From NCBI RefSeq assembly GCF_021155775.2, contig NC_060236.1:32444048-32508047 (forward strand): a DNA stretch of 64,000 nucleotides, in the 5' to 3' direction. This DNA is from Neodiprion pinetum (lineage: Eukaryota > Arthropoda > Insecta > Hymenoptera > Diprionidae). This document shows, in pieces, positions 1 to 11,938 of this stretch (position 1 is its first letter; every line of letters begins with the position of its first letter). The notes under the pieces were generated by a model. The model did not search any database. It was not told the origin of the DNA and saw only the letters and a list, made by a program, of their open reading frames with translations. A program made the position numbers and the translations under genes.

Positions 1-1829
1 CGTATAAAAAACGACGTTATCAATTTCATTTTTTCTTACCATAACAACAGACTTTTTGTAACTTCCTGTGTTTGAAGTGCGGAGATATCCGACCCGCATG
101 AATAAATAAAATGTATCATTAACGCGCGATATTGTCACTCGATGTGAAATACGTGCGCGATGAGGATTCGGTTCGATCAAGAATTTCTAAAGCGAGGAGA
201 ATATTCTTTGCAATCGATTGCACCTCACTTTTTTTTTTCCAATCCACGCTACCGCTACACGCTCTGATAAGGTTAGAATGACCTACATGCTCCTAGGCGT
301 AGATTCCTGTGGTGGGGATAAAAAATGAAAACAACGCGATAAAACAAGAACAAAGAAAAAAATCTTACAACGATAGTAATAATAATAACAATAGTAATAA
401 CGATATTAATGATAATAAATTGAGAAAAGGAAATGGAAGGCTGCGAGGAAAAACAAAGAAACAAAGAAGAAAAAAAAAAAAAAATTGGGTAAAAATAATA
501 AACAAGAAAAAATAAAATGAAAAATAATACCACACGAGGGAAAATGAGAAGAGAGAGAGAGAGAGAGAGAGAAATATTTTGGTTCGGCTAGCGATGATCG
601 CGCGCTCGACCGGTAATCAATAATTACTTAATATCCTTCAATAACTGACGCCGTGGGTGGCTGCTCTCCGCTCTCTCGCTCTCGGAATCTCAGGCCCCCG
701 GGTGCCTTGAGTCTGAACCCTTTTTATCCGGTTCCCATAACTCGAATCGAGGCGCCGCACGCATTACGACGGGGCCATTTTACCACGGAAGACGGCACGG
801 ACAAATTTTGACTTCGTCACGCTGGGGCGTCGATGGTAGAGAATTTTCATCGCGTGATGTGCGTGAATGAAAACTTGTACGCAACAGTTACGCACAATGG
901 TCGAACAATCGCAGCGCGAGAAAGTCAGAAATGAAAGAAAAATGAGAAGAAAAAACAAAAAAAAAAAAGAACCAAATAGAAACTAACAAGTAATTTTCGA
1001 TTATACATATGATGGTGTACGATTTGTTTGTTTTTTTTTTTTTTTTTTAGATGTGGGTAGACCCATTGTTTTTACGCGAGTCTTATTACCATGATCGAGG
1101 TGTGTGAAAGAGATGGGGTTGAATTTTTTCGGGACGCACGTGTGATGAATGAGAATTCAGGAGAGGGATTTTCAGTATTTAGATTTTTTTCTTTTTATCC
1201 CGTTGAACTGCCGATACGTTTTATCGCAGTATTTCACCTACGTATGCGGAAAATGAGCCGAAACGGGTATGTACAGAGGATATTTCCAGCCTGCTTCGCG
1301 TATCGATGTACACCGCAGACCTACGTTTTCCCCGCGTTCGTGCGTCATCTCCGATCGATCTAACGACGCCGGGCGTCGCGACGCGACGCGACGTTGGAGC
1401 TCGAGGGTTGAACAAGCGTGGGATGGGAGCTGGAAACCGACGTGGCGGTTGGTGAATGAGAAGAGACAGTGTGGTGAGAGGTAAAAAAAGAAAAAACGAA
1501 GAGCACCGCTGCACCGAGTAAAGAACGGATAGCAATAAAGTGAGAAAGAAGAAATATCAAGAAATCATTAAAATTGAAACACGTTGATGTTAAAATACAT
1601 GAAAACTGACAATAGTGGATATGCACCGAGAGTTCTGAATACAGATTTATATAATGACATTTATCAACACTTCGCCCATTTACAAACTTTTTTTTTTATA
1701 TTTTATTTTTCAAGGGTGAGGGTTCATTTCCATTCGGATTGATTTCATCGCACATCCGATCGTTCAGTTGTCTGACATTATTTGTCAGAGTGTGAATAAC
1801 CCCCATTTTGAATCATTCTAGAAAAAGGT
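1..1829. other. Non-coding stretch with simple repeats
   Basis: No supportable gene is visible. The stretch holds A- and T-rich runs, AAT-type repeats near 377-420, a short (GA)n at 549-572, a T run at 1030-1049 and a small GC-rich block near 1365-1400 in which GACGC-type units recur. The longest open frames here, up to 104 codons on either strand, overlap one another and run through low-complexity sequence, so I treat them as chance. Confidence 0.6.
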
Positions 1830-2700
1830 TTGCGTCTAGGCTAAATGTTGGTAAGTGTCGGTATGGGAATCTGTATCCAGAAATCTCCTTGCATACCAAC
1901 TGAAAATGGTAACTTTATACTTCCAAGACTTCGGACCTAGAGACCGACTAAATAGAATAGACGTACCATTTTTGGACACCTCAGTACCTTATGTACCTAT
2001 AAATCATACTATTTGTAGTCATATCGATTTCATGAAATTAAAATTGCCTAACCACAAATGGTACAAAAGTGTATTGAAGTGGCTTTGAGTGCTGCAAGAT
2101 TTGACTTTCAAATAATTAAACAGTCGAAAGAAATGAAAACACTGATATTTGCTGAGAAGATGTTCTTGGGGCTGGATCAATAACTGAATAGATTTCGAGT
2201 ACCGGGAACAATTGAAAAGCTTTACATGATTCGTCAAATATGGTGCACTGACCGCAAACGGCAACTCTACTCTAATACAAAGAATTATAAAAATTTTCAT
2301 CTGAACACAGGACCTAACCAAAGAACAACTTTTACCAGAGTTATCTTAGATAATGAATGTTTATCCAGAAAGTCGGAATCATAAAGGAAAAGAGGCTTTC
2401 ATTATGTGTTTCATGGGGCCTAAATTTGATGGAAAAACATTGAAACACCGAATCGTATGAACAGCCATTCAATTTCGACACTGAAAAAGTGAGGTTACGT
2501 TGTGTGATTAATGCACGACTTTTTATGAAGATTGAAACTATTACAGAGTTCGAGGCAATAAAATACGTCGTGAATGAGTTTTCTAGGATGAGTAACCAAA
2601 TTTATGAGTATTATTCTGTTGGATTGTTTAAGAATGTGATAATTTAAACAATATCCGGGACCTGCTCTGGCACTCACGGAATTTGCCCCTTTGTGATGGT
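1830..2700 (+). pseudogene. Degraded coding-like sequence, unrecognised
   Basis: The + strand holds a chain of open patches in different frames. One of 77 codons at 1855-2088 ends ...KSVLKWL. Another, from about 2200, reads EKLYMIRQIWCTDRK before breaking. A third, of about 60 codons ending at a TAA near 2648, contains CVINARLFMKIETITEFEAI. Composition looks protein-like (charged and aromatic residues mixed, not low complexity), but stops and frame changes separate the patches. This fits an old dead mobile-element gene or retrocopy. I do not recognise the family, and chance open frames remain possible. Confidence 0.3.
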
Positions 2701-3174
2701 GCGACTTGAGTGAAAATGGATCGATTTGACGCGAATAATCGTCGCGACAATTGCGGCTTTATTATTGGACATTCAAGACGAAAACGCGCTTCCATATTTC
2801 TATCGCCGTGTTTAACCCCAAATGCTATTTTCGTTACACGCGCTCCTCGAGGGTAAGTAAATAAAATGCTTACCCCGATGACAAAATTGGTGTATAAACC
2901 TAATCAATAAAAGGACAAAATTATCGAGCATACATTTGTCATATTTATTCTATTATATAAAGCGCTCAGAATCGTTGGGGTGAAAAAATATTGTACAATG
3001 AAGTTTGATAACAGATATTTCAAATTATTTCTTTCAACTTCGGTCACTCGGATTGATTGAAAAAAAAGAAATAATTACTTTTCAATTGATTGATTGTTCA
3101 TGACTGAATAAGCCGAAGACTTGAGAAACAAATGAATGATCAAATCAGTAAATTAACAGATTAACTATGCAGTA
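2701..3174. other. Stretch without visible features
   Basis: AT-rich sequence with no convincing open frame, repeat array or inverted repeat that I could find. It ends at the TA flank of the MITE that starts at 3175. Confidence 0.5.
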
Positions 3175-3603
3175 CACTGTGAAAACTGTCATTTGGTATA
3201 GTAACTAGAAAAATTCAGTAAAACACGTATCGTTGATAAAACTGTTTGAATATTGTTGGGATTACTAAAAACGAGATCGACGTAACCATTTTGCGCTATT
3301 GTCGATACTTTTTTGGTAATTGCAACGTAAAATTAGTTTATTCGGTTTATTGTACTTTTTTAGTTAAATAAGGTTTTAACATCAATTTATCGTTGCACAA
3401 GCATTAAATTTTCGCAACAGTTGCAAGAAAATATAGCAACATTGATCGTAATAAGAAAGAATAGTCACGGGTACTAGACTTTCTGGGTAACAGCTACAAA
3501 ACTAATTTTCATTTTGTACCTAGAACTGTATTTTTCAATTCTGGTAAAAAATTAAAATAGACGAAGACCGAGCGGTAAACGGAACTAAAAATTTCTCTCA
3601 GTG
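3175..3603 (-). mobile_element. CACTG-ended MITE, copy 1 (full length, inverted)
   Basis: A 429-bp non-autonomous element. It begins CACTGTGAAAACTG, ends AATTTCTCTCAGTG and is flanked on both sides by TA (3173-3174 and 3604-3605), read as a 2-bp target-site duplication. Its reverse complement aligns over its whole length with the copy at 43198-43627. Shared internal blocks include a TCTAGTATCCGTTACTATTC-like segment and an AGCATTAAATTTT-type segment. It has no coding capacity. CACTG ends suggest the CACTA/Mirage/Chapaev group, but this is inference from termini and TSD length only. Confidence 0.8.
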
Positions 3604-4876
3604 TATAAAATGATCTAACGAACGAATGAATTCACCGAATGGGTTATCGATTGTATAAAATAAAATTAAATCATTAATAAATTTTGATTTGATCCAGTTG
3701 TTATTTTGTATAAACGATTATCGCATCGATACCTTTAACTGAATTTAATAATGATGTAAAATGGATAACAATTATATTTGTACATTCACAGTCGGCAAAT
3801 ATTAAATGTATTTGCAAGTAGATTTTCGGTCAGCTATTACACAGCGATTACCTCGGGAAAATTAGCGAGGCGTAAAGAAATTGATTGGAGGTAGGAGGTG
3901 TACGTATAAGGTTCAGGTACTCAGTTTACAACCCCGTTGTTATCCATATTTCGACTCGTTGAACCGCGGAAGGTTTACGAGGGATGAAAACTGGGGAGGT
4001 GCAGCCGGCTTCGTTACAGTAATCTACCCTTTCGTCTGCAACGCCTCATTGAAAACGCCCTCGCATATACGAACCGACCCTAATCGTGTCTCCCTCACTC
4101 GTGATACGGAAAAATATCAGGGCGTAACGAATTACGAATGAGAAGAAAACATTTTCCTCTTTCTTCTTCCCTATCCGTAAAATGTTAAAGGATCGGGATA
4201 ATTACACGAAATTGAAAATTCAATGATGAGTGAAACTAAGGTATCGAATTCATTATTTTCATTTTGTTTCTTTCCTTCGTTCGAACGGTTGTACAAACCT
4301 GATGAAAATATAACGGATAGCTAATTATTACAATGTTTTACACAGGAGTAGGTACCTGAATTATCAAATTTAATAAATAAACGGATCAGCGAGTAAACGA
4401 ATGAATTCACTGATTAACTATAATTAATGGAAATTCAAACAATTTTCGATTCGTTTCGTTTACTCCACTCGCAAAAAATGGTACGATGATGTTATTAACA
4501 GTCTGTGTTGAAAAAAATTTCGTGCTCCATCGTGTGTTGATAATTCGTTGATTCATTGATTTATTCGTACAAATAATTAGTTGTAATCAAAGTAATCAAC
4601 TAATCGTGCATTAATTGAAGAACGAATGAACGGAGGGCGATCCAAATTACCGAACATCCGATTTACGCTTCGGCGAAGAAAGATGTATAAAATGTTCGAA
4701 ACGACAGCAGCGCGAGCCTTTCCTGGGTTGCAGGCTATCCTGCAATAAAAATTGTCCTGGGGCCCTAAAACGGGAGCCGAAAAGGGTCCCAGCGTTATGC
4801 GCTGTTACGCGTCTATTACCAGTGTTAAGAACTAAAAATTTTACGTTTAAGAGTTATGGCATTACGAGAGGAAGAG

Positions 4877-4918
<42 letters not shown>

Positions 4919-6225
4919 GGGGCTTTGAGCGGGGCAATAAAAGCGGCGAGTCTCTTCTAGGGCAGCGATAAAAGAAGTTAAAACGGGGCTCAAGAAGCCC
5001 AAGATGTAATTAAAACGCCTAAAGCTCGCCAGTTTTCTTCGCGAACGGGGTTGCAGTGGAAGCGTCGCTACGAGACTCGAGTCGTCGACCCTCAAAAACC
5101 GGGGCAAAGTAAGTATCGCGTATAAAGCAAAGTGGCCGAGAAGTCGAGTCAAAGTCGAGCCAAGTCGACCAAGGCTCCGTTATTCGCTGCATTGTGCTGC
5201 GACACATCGTGTATCAAAGTACATGACTAATCTCTCGAAAACCAATCCCCTGTAATTTTATCTTATTTTAAACTCGTGCGTCACGCGCGGAGCAAGTATT
5301 TTACTTTCCAATCCCAATTTTTTTTTGTTTCTCATTACTCTTATCACTGATTCAGAGAAATTTCATTTTATAGATTCGGCAAAAGAAAAAGATAAAGTCT
5401 TCAGAATCATAATTCGACCGATCCGAAAAACCCCATATTTATTGTTATTGTTAAAACAAAACAATGTTGTTCTTTTTTTTCCGTATTTGGTTAATTCGAA
5501 AACGTTTTTTCTTTTATTCACGTATAACCAGACTTGACCCCGTTAACAGCGATAATTCTGGAAATTGAGTTTTTGAGCACTCTAACCGCAAAATCGAGAC
5601 TTCATAGGGATTTTTTGACTTTCTTGTTAAAAATGCGTAAGGATCAGGTTTTTTGACACGTGTGTTACAGTTTTCGATTTCGGCTCGTGGCGTAAACCTG
5701 ACGTTTCGTCAAAAAACCGTATCCACACTCGTTATGAAATGTACTATTTCTTCATCGTCAGATTTTGTCCAAACAATTTTTATACAACTCGAGGTTATGT
5801 TTTTTTTTTTTTTTTATTTTCTTACCCAGTGAAACTTGATCATTCATGCATTCCATATGTGATAATTATATTTGTACAGTCACCCTGCGTTATTGGTACA
5901 TGTAGAGTTAGTAATTACAACTGCATCGTCGGTCGTCTGCTAAGATCTAACGCGCATGCGCTACAGTCCAGTGTTTTCCAGGGTAACCAACTATCTCTAA
6001 CCTCAAAAATTTTGACGGTTGTCAGTGTTAGTTTCGCTCAACACCGAAAATCATCAAAATTTTTGAGGTTATAAACCTACATCGTAGCAAACTGTCATCT
6101 AAATTTACGACGGTTGATCAACTTGGCAAACAATTTCCCATCAAATTTAGCAGACGATGGAACATGCGGTCGTTAGAAATTTACTCTGTGTATAATATTG
6201 TTGTGCCTATACAAGTGCCCTCACG

Positions 6226-6258
<33 letters not shown>

Positions 6259-7218
6259 GCCATAATGCAACTTTTAACGCGTGTTTTAATTACCCTAAAA
6301 TATTAAAACGCGATAAAGTAGGGGGCCCCTCGGCTCCGGCACTGTTTCGTTCGTCGATGAATAATTATTGTTATTAACAATGCTCAACATCAGCAGAGCG
6401 GCAGCGGCAAGCAAGCAGGTCTTAATTATTTACCGCCAAAGTTTCATTCGATTTTTCAACATAATTATTCAAACCCCGGAACTGGTTTGCCTGCAGAGAT
6501 CCCCTGGCGGCCTGGCTTCAACTCCCGTCGTCTTTTAATTTAGAAACTGCGCCCTGTGCGGTTTGAATTTCCCGCTGAAATCTGACCACCGTAATATGCA
6601 TTATCGTTTTTCGTATTCCGTGGAAAGGGAAGGAGAAGAACGGATGAATTGTAGAAGAAGATGAAGTTTCAAATTTTTTATTTTTTTTTTTTATTCATTC
6701 TCACAGCAATTGACACTTTTCTCGTGATATTGTACTTGGATCACCTTTCATCGCCTCAATTTCCCCCTTCTTGTCTCGAGTCCCGGCAGTCGCCCGCCGT
6801 CTAATTCTACAAGCTAAATTTACAAATTTATACAAACAGCGTAAGGCGCCTTGTATATTATATACCTTCCCGCACCTACTCGAGGCCTTAAGGCATCGAG
6901 CGTGAGAGGCCCAGAGAGCTGAAGAGTCGCTTCCTGAGAGATGGTTTAGAATTTGGCAAGTGTTAATTAAGCCTCTCCTCGACGTTCACAGCTGTTTTAA
7001 TTATTTCCCTCGGCTTCCAGCAGAGCTGCCCGTTTCTCGCCGGTCGGATGAAGAACGCCCCTGAATATATATTTCGGCATCGGTTTTCTTATACAACCAG
7101 CGTTAATGTATCTTACATACACGTACGAACACACGACAAGAATCCGCAACGCGAATTAATTTATACTATTTTACTTGTTGATACTTTCCTTCGACACTCG
7201 GCATACTTTCTCGCCGAG

Positions 7219-7346
<128 letters not shown>

Positions 7347-7531
7347 GGTCAGAGCAGAGATTAACCCGATGCCACTATTACCGAGAAGACTGCAACTGCA
7401 GCAACGGCCAGACTGCAGCTGACAGTGTTGTAAGTGAAATCCAAAACGCCAGAGATCCATTGTCCTGCACGAAGTGAAAGAGCTAGATTCAAATATCCGT
7501 CCAGTTGCTCGTCTGTCTTACGGTCATGCAG

Positions 7532-7650
7532 TACGCCTACTCTTACCGACCGAGCAAACTAACCTTTTTCTTTATATATTATATTAAAGAAAGAAATGAA
7601 CGAAACGGGATGAAATTTTTCGAGTTTGCTCGGTCGGTAAGGGTAGGTTT
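7532..7650. repeat. Inverted repeat / hairpin
   Basis: The arm CTTACCGACCGAGCAAACT (about 7540-7558) is matched in reverse complement by AGTTTGCTCGGTCGGTAAG (about 7622-7640). The pairing extends outward through CCTAC / GTAGG. The loop is AT-rich and holds a second, weaker pairing (TTTCTTTAT with AAAGAAA). The whole structure spans about 115 nt. It could be a tiny MITE or an expressed hairpin, and I cannot tell which. Confidence 0.7.
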
Positions 7651-8226
7651 ACTAAACAACCCTGAATAGAAAGCTAACTCTTACGTTAAATAATTCCGTT
7701 GAATATATGTTTAATATTCGAGAAAACCTCTCTGCAGGGTAGATTGTGAATATATTTTGAAAAAACAATTGCAAGCATCATTAATTTCTCAACCTGTACA
7801 CTAATTGTCTTGAAAATATTATCGACCGAGTGACTGCGTTCCGTTTCATTAGATGATCGCGATACTTCTCGTATAAGAATGTCTCCTAGCGTCCCGTTTG
7901 AAGAATGAAACATCGGCTCTCACGCGAAGTGTGTTAAATAATATATTTTCGATTCCTGGCCGTCCGATAGGAAAGTGCAGAGCTAGATACCGCATACGTG
8001 TGGACATATTCAGAGTACACACAGGTGTGCGTATACATGTACACGTACACCTTGAATACATTCTACATCGGAAATAAAAGGCAGGAGACAGTACCCGAAC
8101 AGAATGGCGTAATAAAACGGGCTTAAAGTCACCATAAAGTTTAAGGGAGGCTATAGATAAGCACTGCAGTTAGCGAGCGAGCAAAAGCTTACTGTTATAT
8201 ACCTGTGTAGTCGCCTATACACAACG

Positions 8227-8228
<2 letters not shown>

Positions 8229-8273
<45 letters not shown>
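8229..8273. repeat. (CA)n microsatellite
   Basis: About 45 bp of CA dinucleotides, starting in ACGCACGCACACA and continuing without interruption to CACATGCC. Confidence 0.95.
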
Positions 8274-8276
<3 letters not shown>

Positions 8277-8524
8277 CCTATATTAGACTTATATACAGGG
8301 TGTCGAGTTTTCCTTCGTAGTTGGCAAAAGTCTTTCCTGTTGATGTTGCCTTTTTTTTTACCGCTGCTGCTTCTTCTTCTTCTTCCTCTTCTTCTTTTTT
8401 TTTTTTAATCTTACCCTCGTATCCTCAGCCTCGCTAAGAGCCAGGCTAAGAACACATCTATAGAGAGATATTCTTTAAGATGAGCATCTTGCTGCAACAG
8501 CGAGTCTCTCTTTTGTCTTTCTTT

Positions 8525-8528
<4 letters not shown>

Positions 8529-8578
<50 letters not shown>
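8529..8578. repeat. (CT)n microsatellite
   Basis: About 50 bp of CT dinucleotides. It is followed at 8655-8710 by about ten imperfect ATTCC/ATTCT pentamers, a separate short tandem array. Confidence 0.95.
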
Positions 8579-8582
<4 letters not shown>

Positions 8583-9837
8583 GCAGATCCCGCGTTGCGT
8601 GGAGTTTCTAGCTCGACTCTCGGCTGCGGCAACGCCAAGTTCTCTCCACCTTATTTATTCTATTCCATTCCATTCCATTCCATTCTATTCCATTCTATTC
8701 TATTCCATTTCAATTCTTCTTATTTGCCTAGCAATGCCGTTTACTTCTCGACGGATGGACGAATGGACGGATTGTTAAAAACTTTTTATCATTACCCTCG
8801 GTCTCGCGGATTGTAGGTACAAAAGTCGGCGGAAATCTGATCCGAGAACTCGGACGTTCCGTGCACTATTCAAATTCATTTCACCGTTGTATAATTCATC
8901 GTACGGATAACACTTGCGTGGATGAAGAAAAAAAAAAAAAAGAAGAACTGTAACCATAACATGCGGTGAGGATGAATACGTGTGAAAATAAAAAACGTAA
9001 AAAAAAAAATAAAATAAAATAACTTTTACCACCTAAGATTAATCCCACACATTGCGGTGTTGAGAAATTTTTGAGAAGGGAAATAAAAAGTCCGGTTATA
9101 GATGAGCATAGACATTTGTTATTCCACGTGCCATAAATACGATTGTTTATTTATATTATTCAGACTAAGCGGTATGCGCTCATCTCAATGCTTCGCTCTA
9201 TGCACCCTGGCGTTGAAAGAAACTTAACAGAAGGATGAAGCTCAGATGACGCGATGAAGAGGGATTATTTTCGGCTCTTAGAGATGCTGATAAGTAACCT
9301 CGAATTCACCGGTGATCCTCGCATTTTTAATAGAAAAATGAAACATAGAATTTAGCAAAGTTAAACGAGAAAATAAGCGATAGATAGATTCCATTTAGTC
9401 TCGAGGGTCGAGAAATCGTCGAGGAACGAGATTTTGACGTCAAATTATTCCGTTTAACACTCGAAAGAAATTTACGCAGCTTAAAAATGTCGGCATTCTT
9501 TGGTAGGGAAGACGAGGTGGGAGCTTAAAGTGGGTTGAGGTACACCTACGTGCGGTTACGCGAGGCTTTGTACCCTCGTACGAAAGACGATCTTGTTCGT
9601 CGTCGACGTAGGTTGGAGGGCCGAAATTAAGAGGACTTCTCCATCGGTAATGAGTCGAAAATGACTAAGCGGTATGCGCCGGCTGCAGCGCAGGAGTTAA
9701 GGAGCGCCATGCCCCCGTGTCTCTTGGTCCGGATCGCCACAAAGTCGAGACCTGATCTCGACTTACGATCATCATCGAAATGTTCAGGTCGAACCTGTCC
9801 CTCTCACTCTCTTTGTACTCAGACTTGTGCAAATCCA

Positions 9838-10003
9838 CACTGAGAGAAATTTTTAGTGTCGTTTACCGCTAAGTCCTTAACTGTTTCCATTTTTTTACCA
9901 CAATCGAAAAATGTGGTTCTAGGTAGTAAATGAAAATTAGTTTTCTAGCTGTTACCGGAAAGTCTAGTATCCGTTACTATTCCTTCTCATTGCGATCACT
10001 GTT
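9838..10003 (+). mobile_element. CACTG-ended MITE, copy 2 (truncated)
   Basis: It begins CACTGAGAGAAATTTTTAGT and follows the copy at 43198 with few mismatches for about 165 bp, through the TCTAGTATCCGTTACTATTC block and GCGATCACTGTT. The match stops there, and sequence of a different repeat family (see 10010-10720) follows immediately. About 265 bp and the right terminus are missing, so it was deleted or replaced by the neighbouring repeat. Confidence 0.8.
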
Positions 10004-10009
10004 CGAAAA

Positions 10010-10720
10010 TTAGGAGTCTCCAAATTGGCTGCCTGCCTGCGTTCTTGGAGGATTTTCGAACTCTTGGTTCAGAGATGAACAAGCGGCTTCAGACTGGCCA
10101 TAAGCCAGGCTTTGAACTTCCCGTTCTCGTACTGCAAGTTCCAAGTTCTTAGGGAAAAAAAGGAATGATCCGATTTTTGTATTTTGAATCATTGTAATGG
10201 ATCCATCAATACAAGTTCTGGAAGTCTGGCCTTGGATTCGTTATCGGTGATCCAAGAACCTACGTCTACTAATTTAGACCAAAATCGGAATATTTTTTCA
10301 AATTTTTTCCCACCGTATTGGATTCGCCATTTTGGATTTCGCAATCTGAGTTCAGATCTGTGACTAGCCAACCAACAAACCGTTGAGTACCAATTTTCAT
10401 CGAAATCCAAATGTTTTTATTCTTTTTTTTCAGCTTGTTGAATACGCTAAATTTGAATGTTGCAAATTGGACCTTAGATTCGTGATTAGCGACCCAAAAA
10501 ACCTCACGGTACTAATTTGCATTCAAATCCGTTCACCATTTCTCAAAACATCAAAATTATCATTTGATTGTTTGGAACTTTGTTGTTTATATAATTGACA
10601 AAGTACCGAACAAAGCCAAAATCTGATCTATTCCAAATTTGAAACATCCAGGTTGATTGGGACCAGAATCACTGTGATCCAGTAACTCGTTTTTGTGATA
10701 TGATCGGACAAAAAAAATTT
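10010..10720. repeat. Dispersed repeat related to the 58.8- and 63.4-kb copies
   Basis: Two blocks match other places in the window. 10080-10150 (ACAAGCGGCTTCAGACTGGC, then CCAAGTTCTTAGG...) matches 58850-58930. 10300-10520 (CGCCATTTTGGATTT, GAGTTCAGAT, GAGTACC..TTTTCATCGAAA) matches 63620-63850. The repeats are diverged and AT-rich with no coding capacity. I read them as internal fragments of the palindromic element family seen more completely at 63387. Confidence 0.65.
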
Positions 10721-11376
10721 ATTGCACACATACACACGTTCACACAGAGGATACTCTTGACCTTGAAACATCGAAATCTAGTGAAAATTCAACTTTTCAT
10801 TCTCGGGACGATTACAATAGCTTCATTTTTTCTCCGCAAACAGAGAAACGGGAAGTTGGAAATTCATTCGTGCTAAGAGAGAAAATCGTACCGAAGTTTC
10901 ACCATCCAATATCTACGCTCTGCAACTTGCTTCTCGCGTTACCTCCTTGCGAAGATGATGCTTACTTCTGTGACACCATTTGATACCGATTGCAATCGAT
11001 CTTGACACCGATACCGTTGTGCGTCGAAACAGCCCGAAACTCAAATCAAACCTGCTAATCTATAAGTTCCAAATAATCTTCACTCGGTGACAAAGTGGGG
11101 ATCGACTTTGTACTATAGAATATCAACTGTCATGACCGAAGATAGAAATTCGAAAATAGTAGTGGTCGAGTAGTGACCGTTGTTGGTTTTACGACTCAGA
11201 GTAGACCTGAATCGAAAATGTTCCTAAAGCCGTATTCGTTTCCCTGCAAACTGACTTTTAAGGTGTACTAAAAAAAAAAAAAAGGTTCCGATCTTTTCTA
11301 ACGATGCTTAATGTGCGACTGAAAATTGCCGGAGAGTTCGAACCAGGCTCAAAATGTAGCTTTAAGCCTGGGGGGA

Positions 11377-11870
11377 GGGGGGGGGGAGGTTTACAGTTTA
11401 GACGGTCTAAAATTATACCTATTTTTGGAATTTTTTTTTTTTTTCCTTCGATTAGAAAGAAAATGAAAATACTTGGAGCAATTTGAGTTTGAGGGTTTTA
11501 TTATCCACAGTTTCAAGTATGTTTTCCATTTTATTGTTATTTTTTTTATTGAAATTAATAACAATATGACCGTATGGCGCACAAAAGTAGCGAACGACCA
11601 CGTTTTGCAATCCGGTGGTGCGGATTCCTCGGTCAATTTTTATCCGATCGGTTTGAAATTTTGACACAATCTTAAAAACTTGTTTACGGATTCGAGCTCG
11701 TGATTAAATTTTTGAATATCAATCCGAAAATTTTTTTACAACAATGTTTTGGTTTAAAAATAATGTTACTAACTCGAAAAAAACTTTTTCCATCCGTTAC
11801 AAGCTAGACAGTATATGTCAAGAGATTCGTTTCTGAGTTACAGGAACAGTCGGAAAAAATGCGAAAATTG
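11377..11870 (+). mobile_element. Foldback element with GGACGGTCTAAAATT-type end, one arm
   Basis: After a G-rich run the sequence reads GGTTTACAGTTTAGACGGTC and continues with ACTTGGAGCAATTTGAGTTT and CAATCCGGTGGTGCGGATTC. It matches the reverse complement of the right arm of the complete element at 16659-17357. A matching right terminus is not seen, so this copy is one-armed or truncated. It is mostly AT-rich. The small open frames inside it are on both strands and do not look like genes. Confidence 0.7.
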
Positions 11871-11897
11871 CTCAAACTCAGTTCACAAAACACAAAA

Positions 11898-11938
<41 letters not shown>

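Noticed and set aside
8655..8710. ATTCC pentamers like human satellite III
   Set aside because: Only about ten imperfect units in a run of simple repeats; coincidence of a short motif, not evidence of that satellite.
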